Positions 19,355-28,595 of a stretch of DNA of 64,000 bases are shown here, in pieces (position 1 is the stretch's first letter; every line of letters begins with the position of its first letter). The notes under the pieces are model-generated. The model ran no database searches. It was given only the letters and a program-made list of their open reading frames with translations, and was not told the DNA's origin. Location of the stretch: NCBI GenBank assembly GCA_049613795.1, contig JBMZCX010000002.1, positions 1 to 64,000 on the forward strand, written 5' to 3'. The translations under genes were made by a program, and so were the position numbers. The DNA is from Thalassotalea_B sp049613795. GTDB taxonomy: Bacteria > Pseudomonadota > Gammaproteobacteria > Enterobacterales > Alteromonadaceae.

Positions 19355-20380
19355 TTATCGGGTAACCTGTATTACTTTAATACCAACTTCAGACGCAACT
19401 ATTAATTTTTCTTTAAATATAGCGCCCGCTAATAATGCCTTTCCATCCGCTTGCGTGTTTAACGTAAAAGTTAAACCATCATCGGTGCTTTTCAGTAACG
19501 TACCACTATTACCAAGTAAATAAGTAATTTTCTCACCATCGAGTACAATATTGTTTAGTAAGGCGGTTGTTTCTGCTGGGCTATTTTTCCAGTTGTTTCC
19601 ATTTGAAACACTTCTGAAAACATTACCTCTTAAGCCTACAGCTAATAAATTTCCTTGTTGGGTGCGACGAATGTCATAAAAAGAGCCCTGATATACGTCT
19701 TCTAAACGCTGCCAATTTTTACCAAAGTCATTGCTTTTAGCCATTAAGCCAAGTTCACCCACTAAATATGCGGTACGACCGTCTTGATAAAAACGATTAA
19801 AATGTGGCAAGATTCTTTCACGTTCACTTAAATAAGCCGCTTCATCTTCATTTTTTAATTCATCAAGATACTCTAGATCTTCTTGAATCAATAATGACAA
19901 ATGAAACTCTTGTTGCCAAGTTACGCCACCATCAGCAGTACGAAAAAACAAACCATAAGAACCTACCGCTACACCCGACTTATTATCTCGAAAATGAACA
20001 TGAAGAAATGGAATTTCTAACGCTGGATTTTGATGCTGTATTGACCACGTTAATCCCGCATCTTGGCTATGTAAGATAGTTGCATCATGTCCCACTGCCC
20101 AGCCATGCTTTGAATCGACAAACGAAATAGAGGTTAATGTAGATTGAGTTGGAGATGGCATTTGCTGCCAATTGTCACCGTCTGTAGAGCGTAAAATATG
20201 GCCTCGCTCACCAACAGCAATCAAGTATTGGTCACTTACATTTTCAATATCGAGTAAAAGTGATTGTTCCGCTAAAGGAGACATAACTGCTTCAGTTGCC
20301 AGAGGGGCGGCATAACTAATTTGTGAAAAGATGACCGTTACGATCAAAAAGAAAAGTTTTATCATCAAATTTTTTATCAT
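19355..20380 (-). CDS. Secreted YCF48/BNR-like beta-propeller protein
   Basis: 341 residues with a signal peptide (MIKNLMIKLFFLIVTVIFSQ, cleaved near SYA-AP). The mature protein consists of repeated propeller blades with the pattern G-(D/N)-LR/FRS-T-DG-x-x-W, e.g. GHILRSTDGDNW, TILHSQDAGLTW, GLFFRTADGGVTW, LMAKSNDFGKNW, LLKSTDDGLTF. YCF48 (HCF136-like) propellers act as assembly or scaffold factors; periplasmic versions repeatedly neighbour RND, DUF1302 and DUF1329 genes, which suggests a partner role. The molecular role is unknown. It ends exactly where the RND gene begins. Confidence 0.8.
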   Translation of the reverse strand: MIKNLMIKLFFLIVTVIFSQISYAAPLATEAVMSPLAEQSLLLDIENVSDQYLIAVGERGHILRSTDGDNWQQMPSPTQSTLTSISFVDSKHGWAVGHDATILHSQDAGLTWSIQHQNPALEIPFLHVHFRDNKSGVAVGSYGLFFRTADGGVTWQQEFHLSLLIQEDLEYLDELKNEDEAAYLSERERILPHFNRFYQDGRTAYLVGELGLMAKSNDFGKNWQRLEDVYQGSFYDIRRTQQGNLLAVGLRGNVFRSVSNGNNWKNSPAETTALLNNIVLDGEKITYLLGNSGTLLKSTDDGLTFTLNTQADGKALLAGAIFKEKLIVASEVGIKVIQVTR

Positions 20381-20408
20381 TTAATACAAAGTCCTAATAA
20401 ATGCACAT

Positions 20409-20432
20409 AAAAAAGGCTGACATTAGCCAGCC
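20409..20432 (-). terminator. Internal terminator-like hairpin between DUF1329 and YCF48 genes
   Basis: GGCTG (20415-20419) pairs with CAGCC (20428-20432) around an 8-base loop. On the minus strand it is followed directly by six T (A run 20409-20414). It lies in the 73-bp gap after the DUF1329 stop and would cut or attenuate read-through into the YCF48-RND pair. Confidence 0.65.
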
Positions 20433-20453
20433 ATTTCATATGAATGTGACTAA

Positions 20454-21812
20454 CTAACGGTTATCACGTTGCAATGCTCTTGATGTAAAGTTTACATCTT
20501 TAAGCTTAGCAGAAAAGTCGTACATTTTAGCTTCATTATCTAAACCTAACGCAATATAACGTTTTGATTGAAGATCATGGAAAACTTCTAATGTAGACCA
20601 TTGAGTAGGTACTTCATAGTAGTTTAATCCATGTGCTACACCAACGCGATATAATTCGTCACGTTCATCATAAATGTCAGTAACAGCAATTTGCCAGCTA
20701 TCTTCATCAATAAAGAACACACGTTTTTTATAAATATGACGCGTATTGTCTTTTAAGTTAGCTTCAACTACCCAAACGCGATGTTTTTCATAACGTACAT
20801 GCTCAGGATTAATATGGCCCGGGCGCACAATGTCATCGTATTTAAGAGTATCACTATGTAAACGGTAATCATTATATGGAATTAATAATTCTTGTTTACC
20901 CTTTAATGTCCAGTTATAACGGTTTGGCGCACCATTAAACATATCAAAGTCATCTGTGGTTCTTAAACCATCAGCTGCTGTACCTGGGGCATCATAAGCA
21001 ACCGTTGGTGCTTTTTGTGCTCGACGTATGCCTTTGTTATATAACCAAGCTTGGCGAGGTGTTTTAATTTGATCCATTGTTTCATGAACCAATAACGCCG
21101 TACCAACAAGTTTAGAAGGCTCTGTTACTTTCTGCTTAAATTTAAACAGAATATTCGACGCTTCTAATTCTTCAGAAGAAGCCCCTTCCATTCCATAAGG
21201 GATCATTAATTGGTCATCAAAACCCACGTAGGTATAACTACCAGAAGCAGTAGGAGTTACTTGGCCACCTTGGCGAACAATTTTTTGACCACGATAGCGT
21301 AAAATATGATTCCAAATAGCTTCTAAGCCATTAGCTGGGATAGGAAATGGTACGCCAATAGCAGCCTGAACAATACCATTACCTTCTTGTACCAACATAG
21401 AGCGACTAGCATTATCTATAGTGGCTTTATAAACATACTCAGGGTAAGACGCTGAACGTCTTGTCTGATAAACATTCATTTTGTACGTTTGAGGATATGT
21501 TTTAAATAATGCAAGTTGACCCGGCGTTAATAACTTTTCATATTCAGCTACATTTTCAGCAGTGATAGTAAACTTAACTTTATCATCTGGGTAAGGATCG
21601 GCATGATGTTGCCCCACTTTATAACCTTTAGGTGCTGACGTTATACCGCCAGTCCATTCAGGAATAGAGCCATCTGCATTACCCGCTTTTACCGCCCCCA
21701 TAGGCGTTAGTTCACCCGATAATTTTTTTGCTTGTTCTGCATCAACTTTAGCAACACTTGCGCCGGAAAATGCTAAAGACATGGCAAATGACAATAATGT
21801 AATTTTTTTCAT
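20454..21812 (-). CDS. DUF1329 envelope protein
   Basis: 452 residues with a signal peptide (MKKITLLSFAMSLAFSGASVAK) and the hallmarks of DUF1329: an early segment GELTPMGAVKAGNADGSIPEWTGG, a middle region with GFDDQLMIPYGMEG, and LLIPYNDYRLHSD before RPGHINPEHVRYEKHRVWVVE. The family is related in fold to outer-membrane lipoprotein-sorting (LolA/LolB-like) proteins and is thought to carry a hydrophobic ligand in the periplasm. It follows the DUF1302 gene by 11 bases and is surely co-transcribed with it. The role is known only by association. Confidence 0.85.
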   Translation of the reverse strand: MKKITLLSFAMSLAFSGASVAKVDAEQAKKLSGELTPMGAVKAGNADGSIPEWTGGITSAPKGYKVGQHHADPYPDDKVKFTITAENVAEYEKLLTPGQLALFKTYPQTYKMNVYQTRRSASYPEYVYKATIDNASRSMLVQEGNGIVQAAIGVPFPIPANGLEAIWNHILRYRGQKIVRQGGQVTPTASGSYTYVGFDDQLMIPYGMEGASSEELEASNILFKFKQKVTEPSKLVGTALLVHETMDQIKTPRQAWLYNKGIRRAQKAPTVAYDAPGTAADGLRTTDDFDMFNGAPNRYNWTLKGKQELLIPYNDYRLHSDTLKYDDIVRPGHINPEHVRYEKHRVWVVEANLKDNTRHIYKKRVFFIDEDSWQIAVTDIYDERDELYRVGVAHGLNYYEVPTQWSTLEVFHDLQSKRYIALGLDNEAKMYDFSAKLKDVNFTSRALQRDNR

Positions 21813-21823
21813 TGATTCTGTCC

Positions 21824-23890
21824 TTATAAAGAATATTTTACGTTGAAAGATACATAATCACGATCTTCCATCTTATTTGTAGTGCCTACACCGCCCCAAA
21901 AGCTGTTATAGGTAATATCTGCTGACCATTTACTTTGATAATCAAAAGTAATTCCTGCAGAGAATGACTTACGGTCTTCAACAAATAAGAAAATTGGATC
22001 TGGCGTAATACCGCTAACATCGTGTGAAAAAATAAACTTAGGTGACATGTTAATACCAGAAATAACATTAGCATAATCTAGCTTAGCCACAAATCGATAG
22101 CCCCATGCAAACTCATCAGGGAACGGGTTAGATTCAACACCACCCTGTAACCCAACTTCTAGACCTTCTTTGCCTGCAATGCCGCCATTTCTGTCGGTGC
22201 CTGGACCATTTAAACGTAGTACATCTTGATCAGGCATATCATTAATATTGATACCACCAACCTCTAGCAAGGTCGTTAATTGGCTGGCACCAAATGAAGG
22301 GCCCCAAAAACGAGTAAATGTCATTTGTGCTTGCACAGTATCACTTAAAATATAGCCTTGTGCTGTTTGCCCTGGAGCAACCACATCCATCTGCGAAACA
22401 CCATCAAGATACCCACGTTCACCAAATAAAACAGAATCAGGGTGTGCTAATTGTTGAGGCATTGCAGCAAATAACAATTCAACATCATCAATTTGTAATG
22501 GCTCGTCTTGACGATAACTAACTTCACCTGACACAGCAAAATCAGCAACGGTTGTATTAAAACTTAGTGCCGTCATTTTTATATCTTCAGGGTAAGCTAA
22601 TAACACTTGTGAAAAGCTACCTAGATTATGATAGTTATCTTCCGTTATTTGATTACCTGCTAAATAAGCTAAATCTGCGCCAATAGCAGCAGCTGAAAAG
22701 TTAGCCGTTTTACCTGAGAAAAATGGGCGACGACTATGGTAGTTAACATAATATAAACTAATTTCTGATTCATTGAGTTCAGGTAAGTACCAAGATAAAC
22801 GTAAACCGTATTGACCACCATCTTCAGGCTCAAGTGAACTAGCATCACCTGGTGCTTTTAATGTAAGCTTAGTTGGGTAGGCTAAATAAGCAGAGCTTGC
22901 TAACCCCATTGTTGCAGGATCACCAGAGCGCATCATATCGCCAATTTGATTCATACCACTAATTACCGTGTCTAAATCTATATCAGGATTGCCCGTAAAG
23001 CCCAGTTGAATATTGTTATAGTGACCACCGTCACCCGCAAAGTCATTCGTTGAAAAGTAGCTTCCAGGTGCAGGTAAAATAGTTCTTTCCCACTGATATT
23101 GATAGAACATTTCAACATTGAAGTTTTCAGTCACACCTAAAGAGGCCCAAACAGCACCAAAAGGAATAAAAGCTTCGGTTAATTCAGAACCAGGCGCTTT
23201 TAAACGAGCAATATCAATTGGGTTAATTTCGCTAATACCATGAGAAATTAACGTGCTTTCACCCCAACCAATAACTTGTTGACCAATACGTACAGAGAAT
23301 GGCATTTCACCTAAATCGAAATCACCGTAGAAATAAGCATCAAGTAAACGAATATCACGACAAAGTTGCTCTTTCGCTTTGTCATCACGACACGGGTCAT
23401 TTACTTGCCCAGAAACAGGATTACTCCATGCTCGATCACCGTCCATCATTTCAAAATCGTAAAAATACATACCACGTAAAAATACGCCAACATTGTCTTT
23501 ACGAATATCTAACTCGTGTGTTCCTTTAAAAAGGCGTGAAAAACTTTCGCCAGCATCGTAATTTAAATTACCTAAATCACCATTGTTAGAATAACTACCT
23601 TGGCCTTGCCAAATAACATCGCTTGCAGGGTTAGCATTTAACGCCGCATGGTATTGAGAAAAGTCAAAACCGTTATTGATATTATTAGAAATACCAACAT
23701 TGTCTTCCCAATTTCTATTTTCCGTACGATAACTAGCACCTACTGAAAATGTAGAGCTAAAACTAATATCAAAATCACCTAATTGAAAATTAGACGCGGC
23801 AGCTGAACCTATTTGTGAAAGTAGGATCGCGGTAGTTACACTTACCGCTAGCGGTTTTTTAATAAACCTAGCTATTGAACTTTGTCTCAT
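21824..23890 (-). CDS. DUF1302 outer-membrane beta-barrel protein
   Basis: 688 residues. Signal peptide MRQSSIARFIKKPLAVSVTT... with cleavage near SAAAS. The mature part is rich in alternating beta strands and ends in a short aromatic strand closing with YVSFNVKYSL, as outer-membrane barrels do. The DUF1302 signature region FRIGQQVIGWGES-like text is present as VRIGQQVIGWGESTLISHGIS. The open frame reaches 23923, but the ATG at 23890 is preceded by GGGGAGAACATA and opens a normal signal peptide, so I chose it. First gene of the four-gene cassette; FadR-like sites lie upstream. A role as channel for a lipid or other hydrophobic compound is an inference. Confidence 0.85.
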   Translation of the reverse strand: MRQSSIARFIKKPLAVSVTTAILLSQIGSAAASNFQLGDFDISFSSTFSVGASYRTENRNWEDNVGISNNINNGFDFSQYHAALNANPASDVIWQGQGSYSNNGDLGNLNYDAGESFSRLFKGTHELDIRKDNVGVFLRGMYFYDFEMMDGDRAWSNPVSGQVNDPCRDDKAKEQLCRDIRLLDAYFYGDFDLGEMPFSVRIGQQVIGWGESTLISHGISEINPIDIARLKAPGSELTEAFIPFGAVWASLGVTENFNVEMFYQYQWERTILPAPGSYFSTNDFAGDGGHYNNIQLGFTGNPDIDLDTVISGMNQIGDMMRSGDPATMGLASSAYLAYPTKLTLKAPGDASSLEPEDGGQYGLRLSWYLPELNESEISLYYVNYHSRRPFFSGKTANFSAAAIGADLAYLAGNQITEDNYHNLGSFSQVLLAYPEDIKMTALSFNTTVADFAVSGEVSYRQDEPLQIDDVELLFAAMPQQLAHPDSVLFGERGYLDGVSQMDVVAPGQTAQGYILSDTVQAQMTFTRFWGPSFGASQLTTLLEVGGININDMPDQDVLRLNGPGTDRNGGIAGKEGLEVGLQGGVESNPFPDEFAWGYRFVAKLDYANVISGINMSPKFIFSHDVSGITPDPIFLFVEDRKSFSAGITFDYQSKWSADITYNSFWGGVGTTNKMEDRDYVSFNVKYSL

Positions 23891-23940
23891 TATGTTCTCC
23901 CCAGACCTGAAACAGTTTTTCATTTTATAATTCTATTAAT

Positions 23941-23952
23941 CCACTATAGTGG
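23941..23952. promoter_or_regulatory. 12-bp perfect palindrome upstream of DUF1302
   Basis: CCACTATAGTGG, a perfect inverted repeat 51 bases before the DUF1302 start. The embedded TATAGT could also serve as a -10 element on the minus strand. A repressor site or a promoter is possible; no regulator is recognised. Confidence 0.35.
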
Positions 23953-23991
23953 TATAAAACAATAATTGCATCATTTTGACAGAGGCGCAAG

Positions 23992-24008
23992 CACTAATCT
24001 GACCAGAT
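23992..24008. promoter_or_regulatory. Partial FadR-like site upstream of DUF1302
   Basis: The half GACCAGAT matches the right half of the E. coli fadB FadR operator exactly, and 23997-24008 is itself a perfect short inverted repeat (ATCTG-AC-CAGAT). The left half of the 17-bp site is poor, so this may be a weak or accessory site about 107 bases before the DUF1302 start. Confidence 0.35.
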
Positions 24009-24168
24009 AAGATGCTTATTTATAAGGTTTTCAATTAGAACTCACCTGTAGGCCGCAAGCACGTTTAAAACGCTTGTTTTAAATTTATGAGAATTTAGTT
24101 TTATTTATAAGTAAACAGAATAGATATCGCGTTGTTTAAATAGCAAAGCTGGCCAAATTAACACAAAA

Positions 24169-24185
24169 CAATGGTCTGACCAGCG
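24169..24185. promoter_or_regulatory. FadR-like operator upstream of the envelope cassette
   Basis: The core TGGTCTGACCA (24172-24182) is an 11-bp palindrome with one central base. It matches the FadR consensus core TGGTCNGACCA at every fixed position. It lies in the 316-bp non-coding stretch between the DUF2835 stop (24207) and the DUF1302 start (23890). FadR is a GntR-family repressor released by long-chain acyl-CoA. The presence of a fadR gene in this genome is not shown by the window. Confidence 0.55.
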
Positions 24186-24206
24186 TTTAAAGCATAAGCT
24201 CTAATA

Positions 24207-24419
24207 TTAGATTCGACTAAGTGAAATAAATTTATTATTTACAGTTTCTAAACAAAATCGTCCTTTAACACCTGTAGCCGTAAGATGTTTTCTTAGATGC
24301 ATGGCTGGAAATTGAACTCTAACGCCCTGCTCTGTGTGTACAACTACCGCTAAAATATTACCATGGTAATAAGGTAAAAATTCATCAGTAGTCATGCTTA
24401 TCGAAAAATAATGTTTCAT
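24207..24419 (-). CDS. DUF2835 family small protein
   Basis: 70 residues: MKHYFSISMTTDEFLPYYHG, then a compact beta-rich core and a basic patch HLRKHLTATGVKGRF. It fits DUF2835, a short family of Alteromonadales and Vibrionales proteins with the same FLPYY-G and HLR-F-(G)-G-F pattern. It begins six bases after the pepN stop and is probably co-transcribed with it. No function is known. Confidence 0.75.
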   Translation of the reverse strand: MKHYFSISMTTDEFLPYYHGNILAVVVHTEQGVRVQFPAMHLRKHLTATGVKGRFCLETVNNKFISLSRI

Positions 24420-24425
24420 GGAAAG

Positions 24426-26990
24426 CTAACTTAAGGCTGCATCTAGTTTTTCTTTTAGATCTTTAGATAGCGTAGGAAGCGCTGAAATACGCAAAAGCTC
24501 GCCTTTCATCAAACCTTGTCTGTATTGATCAAAGTCTTTAAATTGAATAAGTACTGTGATCAACCTTGACGCTACTTGAGGATTAATATCATTTAATAAA
24601 CAAATTTGATCCGCCAAAAATTGATACCCTCTGCCACTTTCACAATGGAAATGACGAGCATTACTATGGCAAAACACACCAATAAGTGAGCGTGCTCGAT
24701 TTGGGTTTTTCAAACTAAATTGTGAATGTGCTAATAACTGAGCTAAACGTTCAAAAGTATCGTCGCCATTGTAACAAGCTTGCAGACTAAACCATTTATC
24801 CATCACTAATGGCGTTTCTGACCAATGTTGTTCAAAGGTAGTCATCATAGCGTCAAACTCAGCACAACGATTAACCGCTGCATTTGATAACGAAGCTAAG
24901 CTGTCAGTCATATTGTCTGAATTTTTATATTGTTCTGTAAGTAGCTCATGATAGTTATTCATTGTAGTTAAATACGACAGCAACACATTTTTCAACGCCC
25001 TTTCACCAAGAGTCAACCCTTCACTTTTCATCGAATTAGCCACTAACAAATGATATTTCGCTGAAAACTCTGGTGCTAATCCCTGCGCAATAAATGCTTT
25101 TAACTTATCAAGTGCATTAACGAGTTTGATAGGGTTTACAGGCTTAAATTGCTCTACTAATTCATTAAAACTGGGTAAAGTAAATTGCTCTGCAATTAGT
25201 GCAGGATCGCTATTATTACTTAACTGAACTTTGAAAATGCTTACTAACTCTGCTGGTAATTGATAATCGCTATTTTTAACCAGCTCCGCTAACGTATTAG
25301 TTAATAGCTTTTGACCAGCATCCCAACGTAAAAATTCATCGTCTGCTTGTGTCATAATATGCGTAAGCTCAGCATTACTTTGCTTAAAATTAACTTTAAC
25401 CGGTGCAGAAAAGTTGGCTAAAAAGCCTAACGTTGGCTTAGTTTCATAGCCTGAAAAAGACCATTCATTCTCATTTGTTGTTAATGCTAATAAATGACTT
25501 TTACTTTCACCATTTTCAATAAGCTCAATGGCAATAGGGATATGTAAAGCACTTTTACTTGGCTGCTCCTTCGTTGGCGGCGTTGCTTGACTAATAGTTA
25601 AGCTATATTCACCAGAACTTGCATTATACGCTTCATTCACTGTTAATACTGGAGTGCCTGATTGGCTATACCAACGTTGAAACAATGATAGATCAATATT
25701 TGCCGCATCTGCCATTGCAGTAATAAAGTCGTCACAAGTTACCGCTTGACCATCGAATCGTTCAAAGTAAAGATCAATCCCTTTTCTAAACGTTTCTTGC
25801 CCCATTAAGGTATGCAGCATTCGAATAACTTCAGCCCCTTTTTCATACACAGTTAGGGTATAAAAGTTATTCATCTCTAATACTTTTTCTGGACGAATAG
25901 GATGCGCCATTGGTCCTGCATCTTCTGCAAATTGTTGTGCCCGCATAACCCGTACATTTTGAATACGAGTAACCGCGGCTGAGTGCATGTCAGCACTAAA
26001 TTGTTGATCACGAAATACGGTTAAGCCTTCTTTAAGGCTAAGTTGAAACCAGTCTCGACAGGTAACGCGGTTTCCTGTCCAGTTATGAAAATACTCATGG
26101 GCAATAACGGCTTCAACGTTAAAATAATCGGTATCGGTAGCAGTTTCCTTATCGGCTAAAACAAATTTGCTATTAAAAACGTTTAAGCCTTTATTTTCCA
26201 TCGCGCCCATGTTGAAAAAATCAACGGCAACAATCATGTAAATATCAAGATCATATTCTAGGCCAAAAGTATTTTCATCCCAACGCATCGAGTGCTTTAA
26301 AGATGCCATCGCATGATGGGCTTTCTCTTTATTACCTTTATCGACAAAAATTTCTAAGCAAACGTTTCGACCCGATGCAGTAACATAATGATCTTGAAGT
26401 AAGTCAAAGTCACCTGCCACTAAAGCAAATAAATAACACGGTTTAGGGAATGGGTCTTGCCATGTAACAAAGTGTTTATTGCTACTTAACTCACCACTCG
26501 CTACTTTATTGCCATTAGACAGCAAGTATGGAAATTGAGTTTTATCAGCGATCACTTTAGTGGTAAATTTAGCCATTACATCTGGACGATCTAAATAATA
26601 AGTGATCCGCCTAAAACCTTCCGCCTCACATTGCGTACAGAATGCCCCTCCTGACTTAAACAAACCTTCTAAAGAGGTATTATTAAGTGGATCAATTTCA
26701 GTAATAATGGTTAATGAACACTGCTCATCAGCAATTGCTAGCGTTAAACTCTCATCATCAATACTATAACTTTCAGGTGAAAGTGCTTTCCCGTTATAAA
26801 ACACATCAACTAATTTAATATGTTCGCCATTGAGAATTAATTGGCTAGCATTGTTGTCATTTTTCGTTATTGATAAAACAGAAGTGACTAGCGTTTTAGT
26901 ATCGTCAAGCTCAAAGGTAAGGTCAACAGTATCAATAGAGAATTCGCTTGGACGGTAATCTTTTAAGTAGCGGGCGGTAAATGCAGACAT
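24426..26990 (-). CDS. pepN: Aminopeptidase N
   Basis: M1-family zinc metallopeptidase that removes N-terminal residues from peptides in the cytoplasm. 854 residues (E. coli 870). The substrate-recognition GAMEN motif is intact (NMGAMENKGLN), followed by the zinc site HEYFHNWTGNRVT (HExxH with the downstream ligand in KEGLTVFRDQ). The C-terminal half carries the DUF3458-type Ig-like and helical domains of bacterial PepN. It lies downstream of a nested terminator that insulates it from nhaC; DUF2835 follows six bases after. Confidence 0.97.
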   Translation of the reverse strand: MSAFTARYLKDYRPSEFSIDTVDLTFELDDTKTLVTSVLSITKNDNNASQLILNGEHIKLVDVFYNGKALSPESYSIDDESLTLAIADEQCSLTIITEIDPLNNTSLEGLFKSGGAFCTQCEAEGFRRITYYLDRPDVMAKFTTKVIADKTQFPYLLSNGNKVASGELSSNKHFVTWQDPFPKPCYLFALVAGDFDLLQDHYVTASGRNVCLEIFVDKGNKEKAHHAMASLKHSMRWDENTFGLEYDLDIYMIVAVDFFNMGAMENKGLNVFNSKFVLADKETATDTDYFNVEAVIAHEYFHNWTGNRVTCRDWFQLSLKEGLTVFRDQQFSADMHSAAVTRIQNVRVMRAQQFAEDAGPMAHPIRPEKVLEMNNFYTLTVYEKGAEVIRMLHTLMGQETFRKGIDLYFERFDGQAVTCDDFITAMADAANIDLSLFQRWYSQSGTPVLTVNEAYNASSGEYSLTISQATPPTKEQPSKSALHIPIAIELIENGESKSHLLALTTNENEWSFSGYETKPTLGFLANFSAPVKVNFKQSNAELTHIMTQADDEFLRWDAGQKLLTNTLAELVKNSDYQLPAELVSIFKVQLSNNSDPALIAEQFTLPSFNELVEQFKPVNPIKLVNALDKLKAFIAQGLAPEFSAKYHLLVANSMKSEGLTLGERALKNVLLSYLTTMNNYHELLTEQYKNSDNMTDSLASLSNAAVNRCAEFDAMMTTFEQHWSETPLVMDKWFSLQACYNGDDTFERLAQLLAHSQFSLKNPNRARSLIGVFCHSNARHFHCESGRGYQFLADQICLLNDINPQVASRLITVLIQFKDFDQYRQGLMKGELLRISALPTLSKDLKEKLDAALS

Positions 26991-27020
26991 TCGGCTAACC
27001 TTTCAAATGGAAATAATGGT

Positions 27021-27077
27021 AAAAAGCCTGATATATGATCACTTTAGTAATAGGTACTAAAGGCTATAACAGGCTTT
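27021..27077 (-). terminator. Nested two-stem terminator after nhaC
   Basis: An outer stem AAAGCCTG/CAGGCTTT (27023-27030 with 27070-27077) encloses a perfect 8-bp inner stem CTTTAGTA/TACTAAAG (27042-27049 with 27055-27062). On the minus strand the outer stem runs into five T. It sits between the nhaC stop and the pepN start. Confidence 0.75.
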
Positions 27078-27143
27078 GGTAATAATTTTTACAATGAGTA
27101 GTGCAAACTGAATTTCATAACTCATTTTCTTAATAAAGTAAGG

Positions 27144-28595
27144 CTATTCAGTAATTTTTTTAATTTTAAAGCCCACATAACCATAAACAATAGCTAATAT
27201 TGGGTTAATTAAATTAAAGAAACAATAATAAATATATTCATATGAGGTTAATGCTAACGCACCAAACATAAAGGCACCACAGGTATTCCATGGTATTAGC
27301 GGAGAGGTAATAGTGCCTGAATCTTCTAAGGTACGACTTAACACCGTAGGATGAAGCTTACGGCGAGCATACTCTTCTTTATACATTCTACCCGGCATAA
27401 CAATCGCCATGTATTGATCAGCAGTAATTAAGTTAGTGCCAATACAGGTAGCAATAGTACTTGCGATTAAGCTGCCCGTTGATTTTGCCGCAGCAAGAAT
27501 AGACTCAACAAACTTTTTAAGCATACCTAAATGTTCTAATACAGCACCAAAACTTAATGCACACATAACTAACCAAATAGTATTAAGCATGCTAGACATA
27601 CCACCGCGGCTCAGTAATTCATCTATTTCACTGTTTCCCGTTTTTACCACAACACCATCAAAAAATGCAGACCAGATCACCATTAAAGACGCCTTTGCAC
27701 CTTCAACACCTTCAGCAGCCATCGATGAAATTAATTCTTGCTGAAAAATAGCTGCCCAAATGCCACCGATAATAGCGCCTATCGCAACGGCAGGAAATGC
27801 AGGCACTTTTTTATAGGCTAATCCTAATAAAATAACCAATGGGATCAAATTCAATATATTGATTTCATAGGTCGCTTCAAGGGTATTAATTAACGTATCA
27901 ATACTTTCAGTGTTAACTGGCGCATTAGTTGAGTGGCTAAAACCAATAATTAAGAATAAAACCAGCGCAATTGAGATTGATGGAATGGTCGTCCATAACA
28001 TGTAGCGAATATGCTCAAATAACTCACTGCCCGCTACAGCAGGCGCTAAATTAGTTGTTTCAGATAGAGGGGAGAGTTTATCGCCAAAATAAGCGCCTGA
28101 TATAACCGCCCCTGCAGTTACCGCCGTTGAAAGCTCAAAACCTGTAGCAATACCTATAAACGCCACACCAACTGTCGCTGCTGTTGTCCAAGAGCTACCA
28201 ATACTCATCGCAACAATACCGCACACAATACAGGCAGCCGCATAAAACCAGCTTGGATCAATAATTTTTAAACCAAAATAAACCATGGTTGGCACAGTAC
28301 CACTTAATAACCAAGTACCAATTAAGGAACCGACGGCAAGTAAAATAAGTATTGCGCCTAACGAGATTGAAATACCATGAACAATCGCTTTTTCAATTGA
28401 TGCCCAATTATGGCCGTTTTTCAAACCAATAATAACCGCGATACCCATTGCCAATAATAGTGCTATTTGATTAGGGCCAAAGGAAGAATTGTCGCCGAAA
28501 TAGATAACGGCTGTCGCCAACATAATAACCAGTGCAATTACAGGGATAAATGCATCGATAAAACTAGGCGATTTAATTTGGGTCTGTTCTGACAT
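27144..28595 (-). CDS. nhaC: NhaC-type Na+/H+ antiporter
   Basis: 483 residues with about eleven to twelve hydrophobic helices in two related halves. NhaC/ion-transporter family traits include SIGSSWTTAATVG and GAYFGDKLSPLSETTNLAP in the first half, and EDSGTITSPLIPWNTCGAFM in the second. The protein exchanges sodium for protons at the inner membrane, which fits a marine organism. Some relatives instead exchange malate/lactate or other substrates, so the ion is inferred from family. Single-gene unit with its own terminator. Confidence 0.88.
   Translation of the reverse strand: MSEQTQIKSPSFIDAFIPVIALVIMLATAVIYFGDNSSFGPNQIALLLAMGIAVIIGLKNGHNWASIEKAIVHGISISLGAILILLAVGSLIGTWLLSGTVPTMVYFGLKIIDPSWFYAAACIVCGIVAMSIGSSWTTAATVGVAFIGIATGFELSTAVTAGAVISGAYFGDKLSPLSETTNLAPAVAGSELFEHIRYMLWTTIPSISIALVLFLIIGFSHSTNAPVNTESIDTLINTLEATYEINILNLIPLVILLGLAYKKVPAFPAVAIGAIIGGIWAAIFQQELISSMAAEGVEGAKASLMVIWSAFFDGVVVKTGNSEIDELLSRGGMSSMLNTIWLVMCALSFGAVLEHLGMLKKFVESILAAAKSTGSLIASTIATCIGTNLITADQYMAIVMPGRMYKEEYARRKLHPTVLSRTLEDSGTITSPLIPWNTCGAFMFGALALTSYEYIYYCFFNLINPILAIVYGYVGFKIKKITE

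Noticed and set aside
19804..20079. 91-codon plus-strand frame opposite the YCF48 gene
   Set aside because: A shadow of the propeller gene; no independent support.
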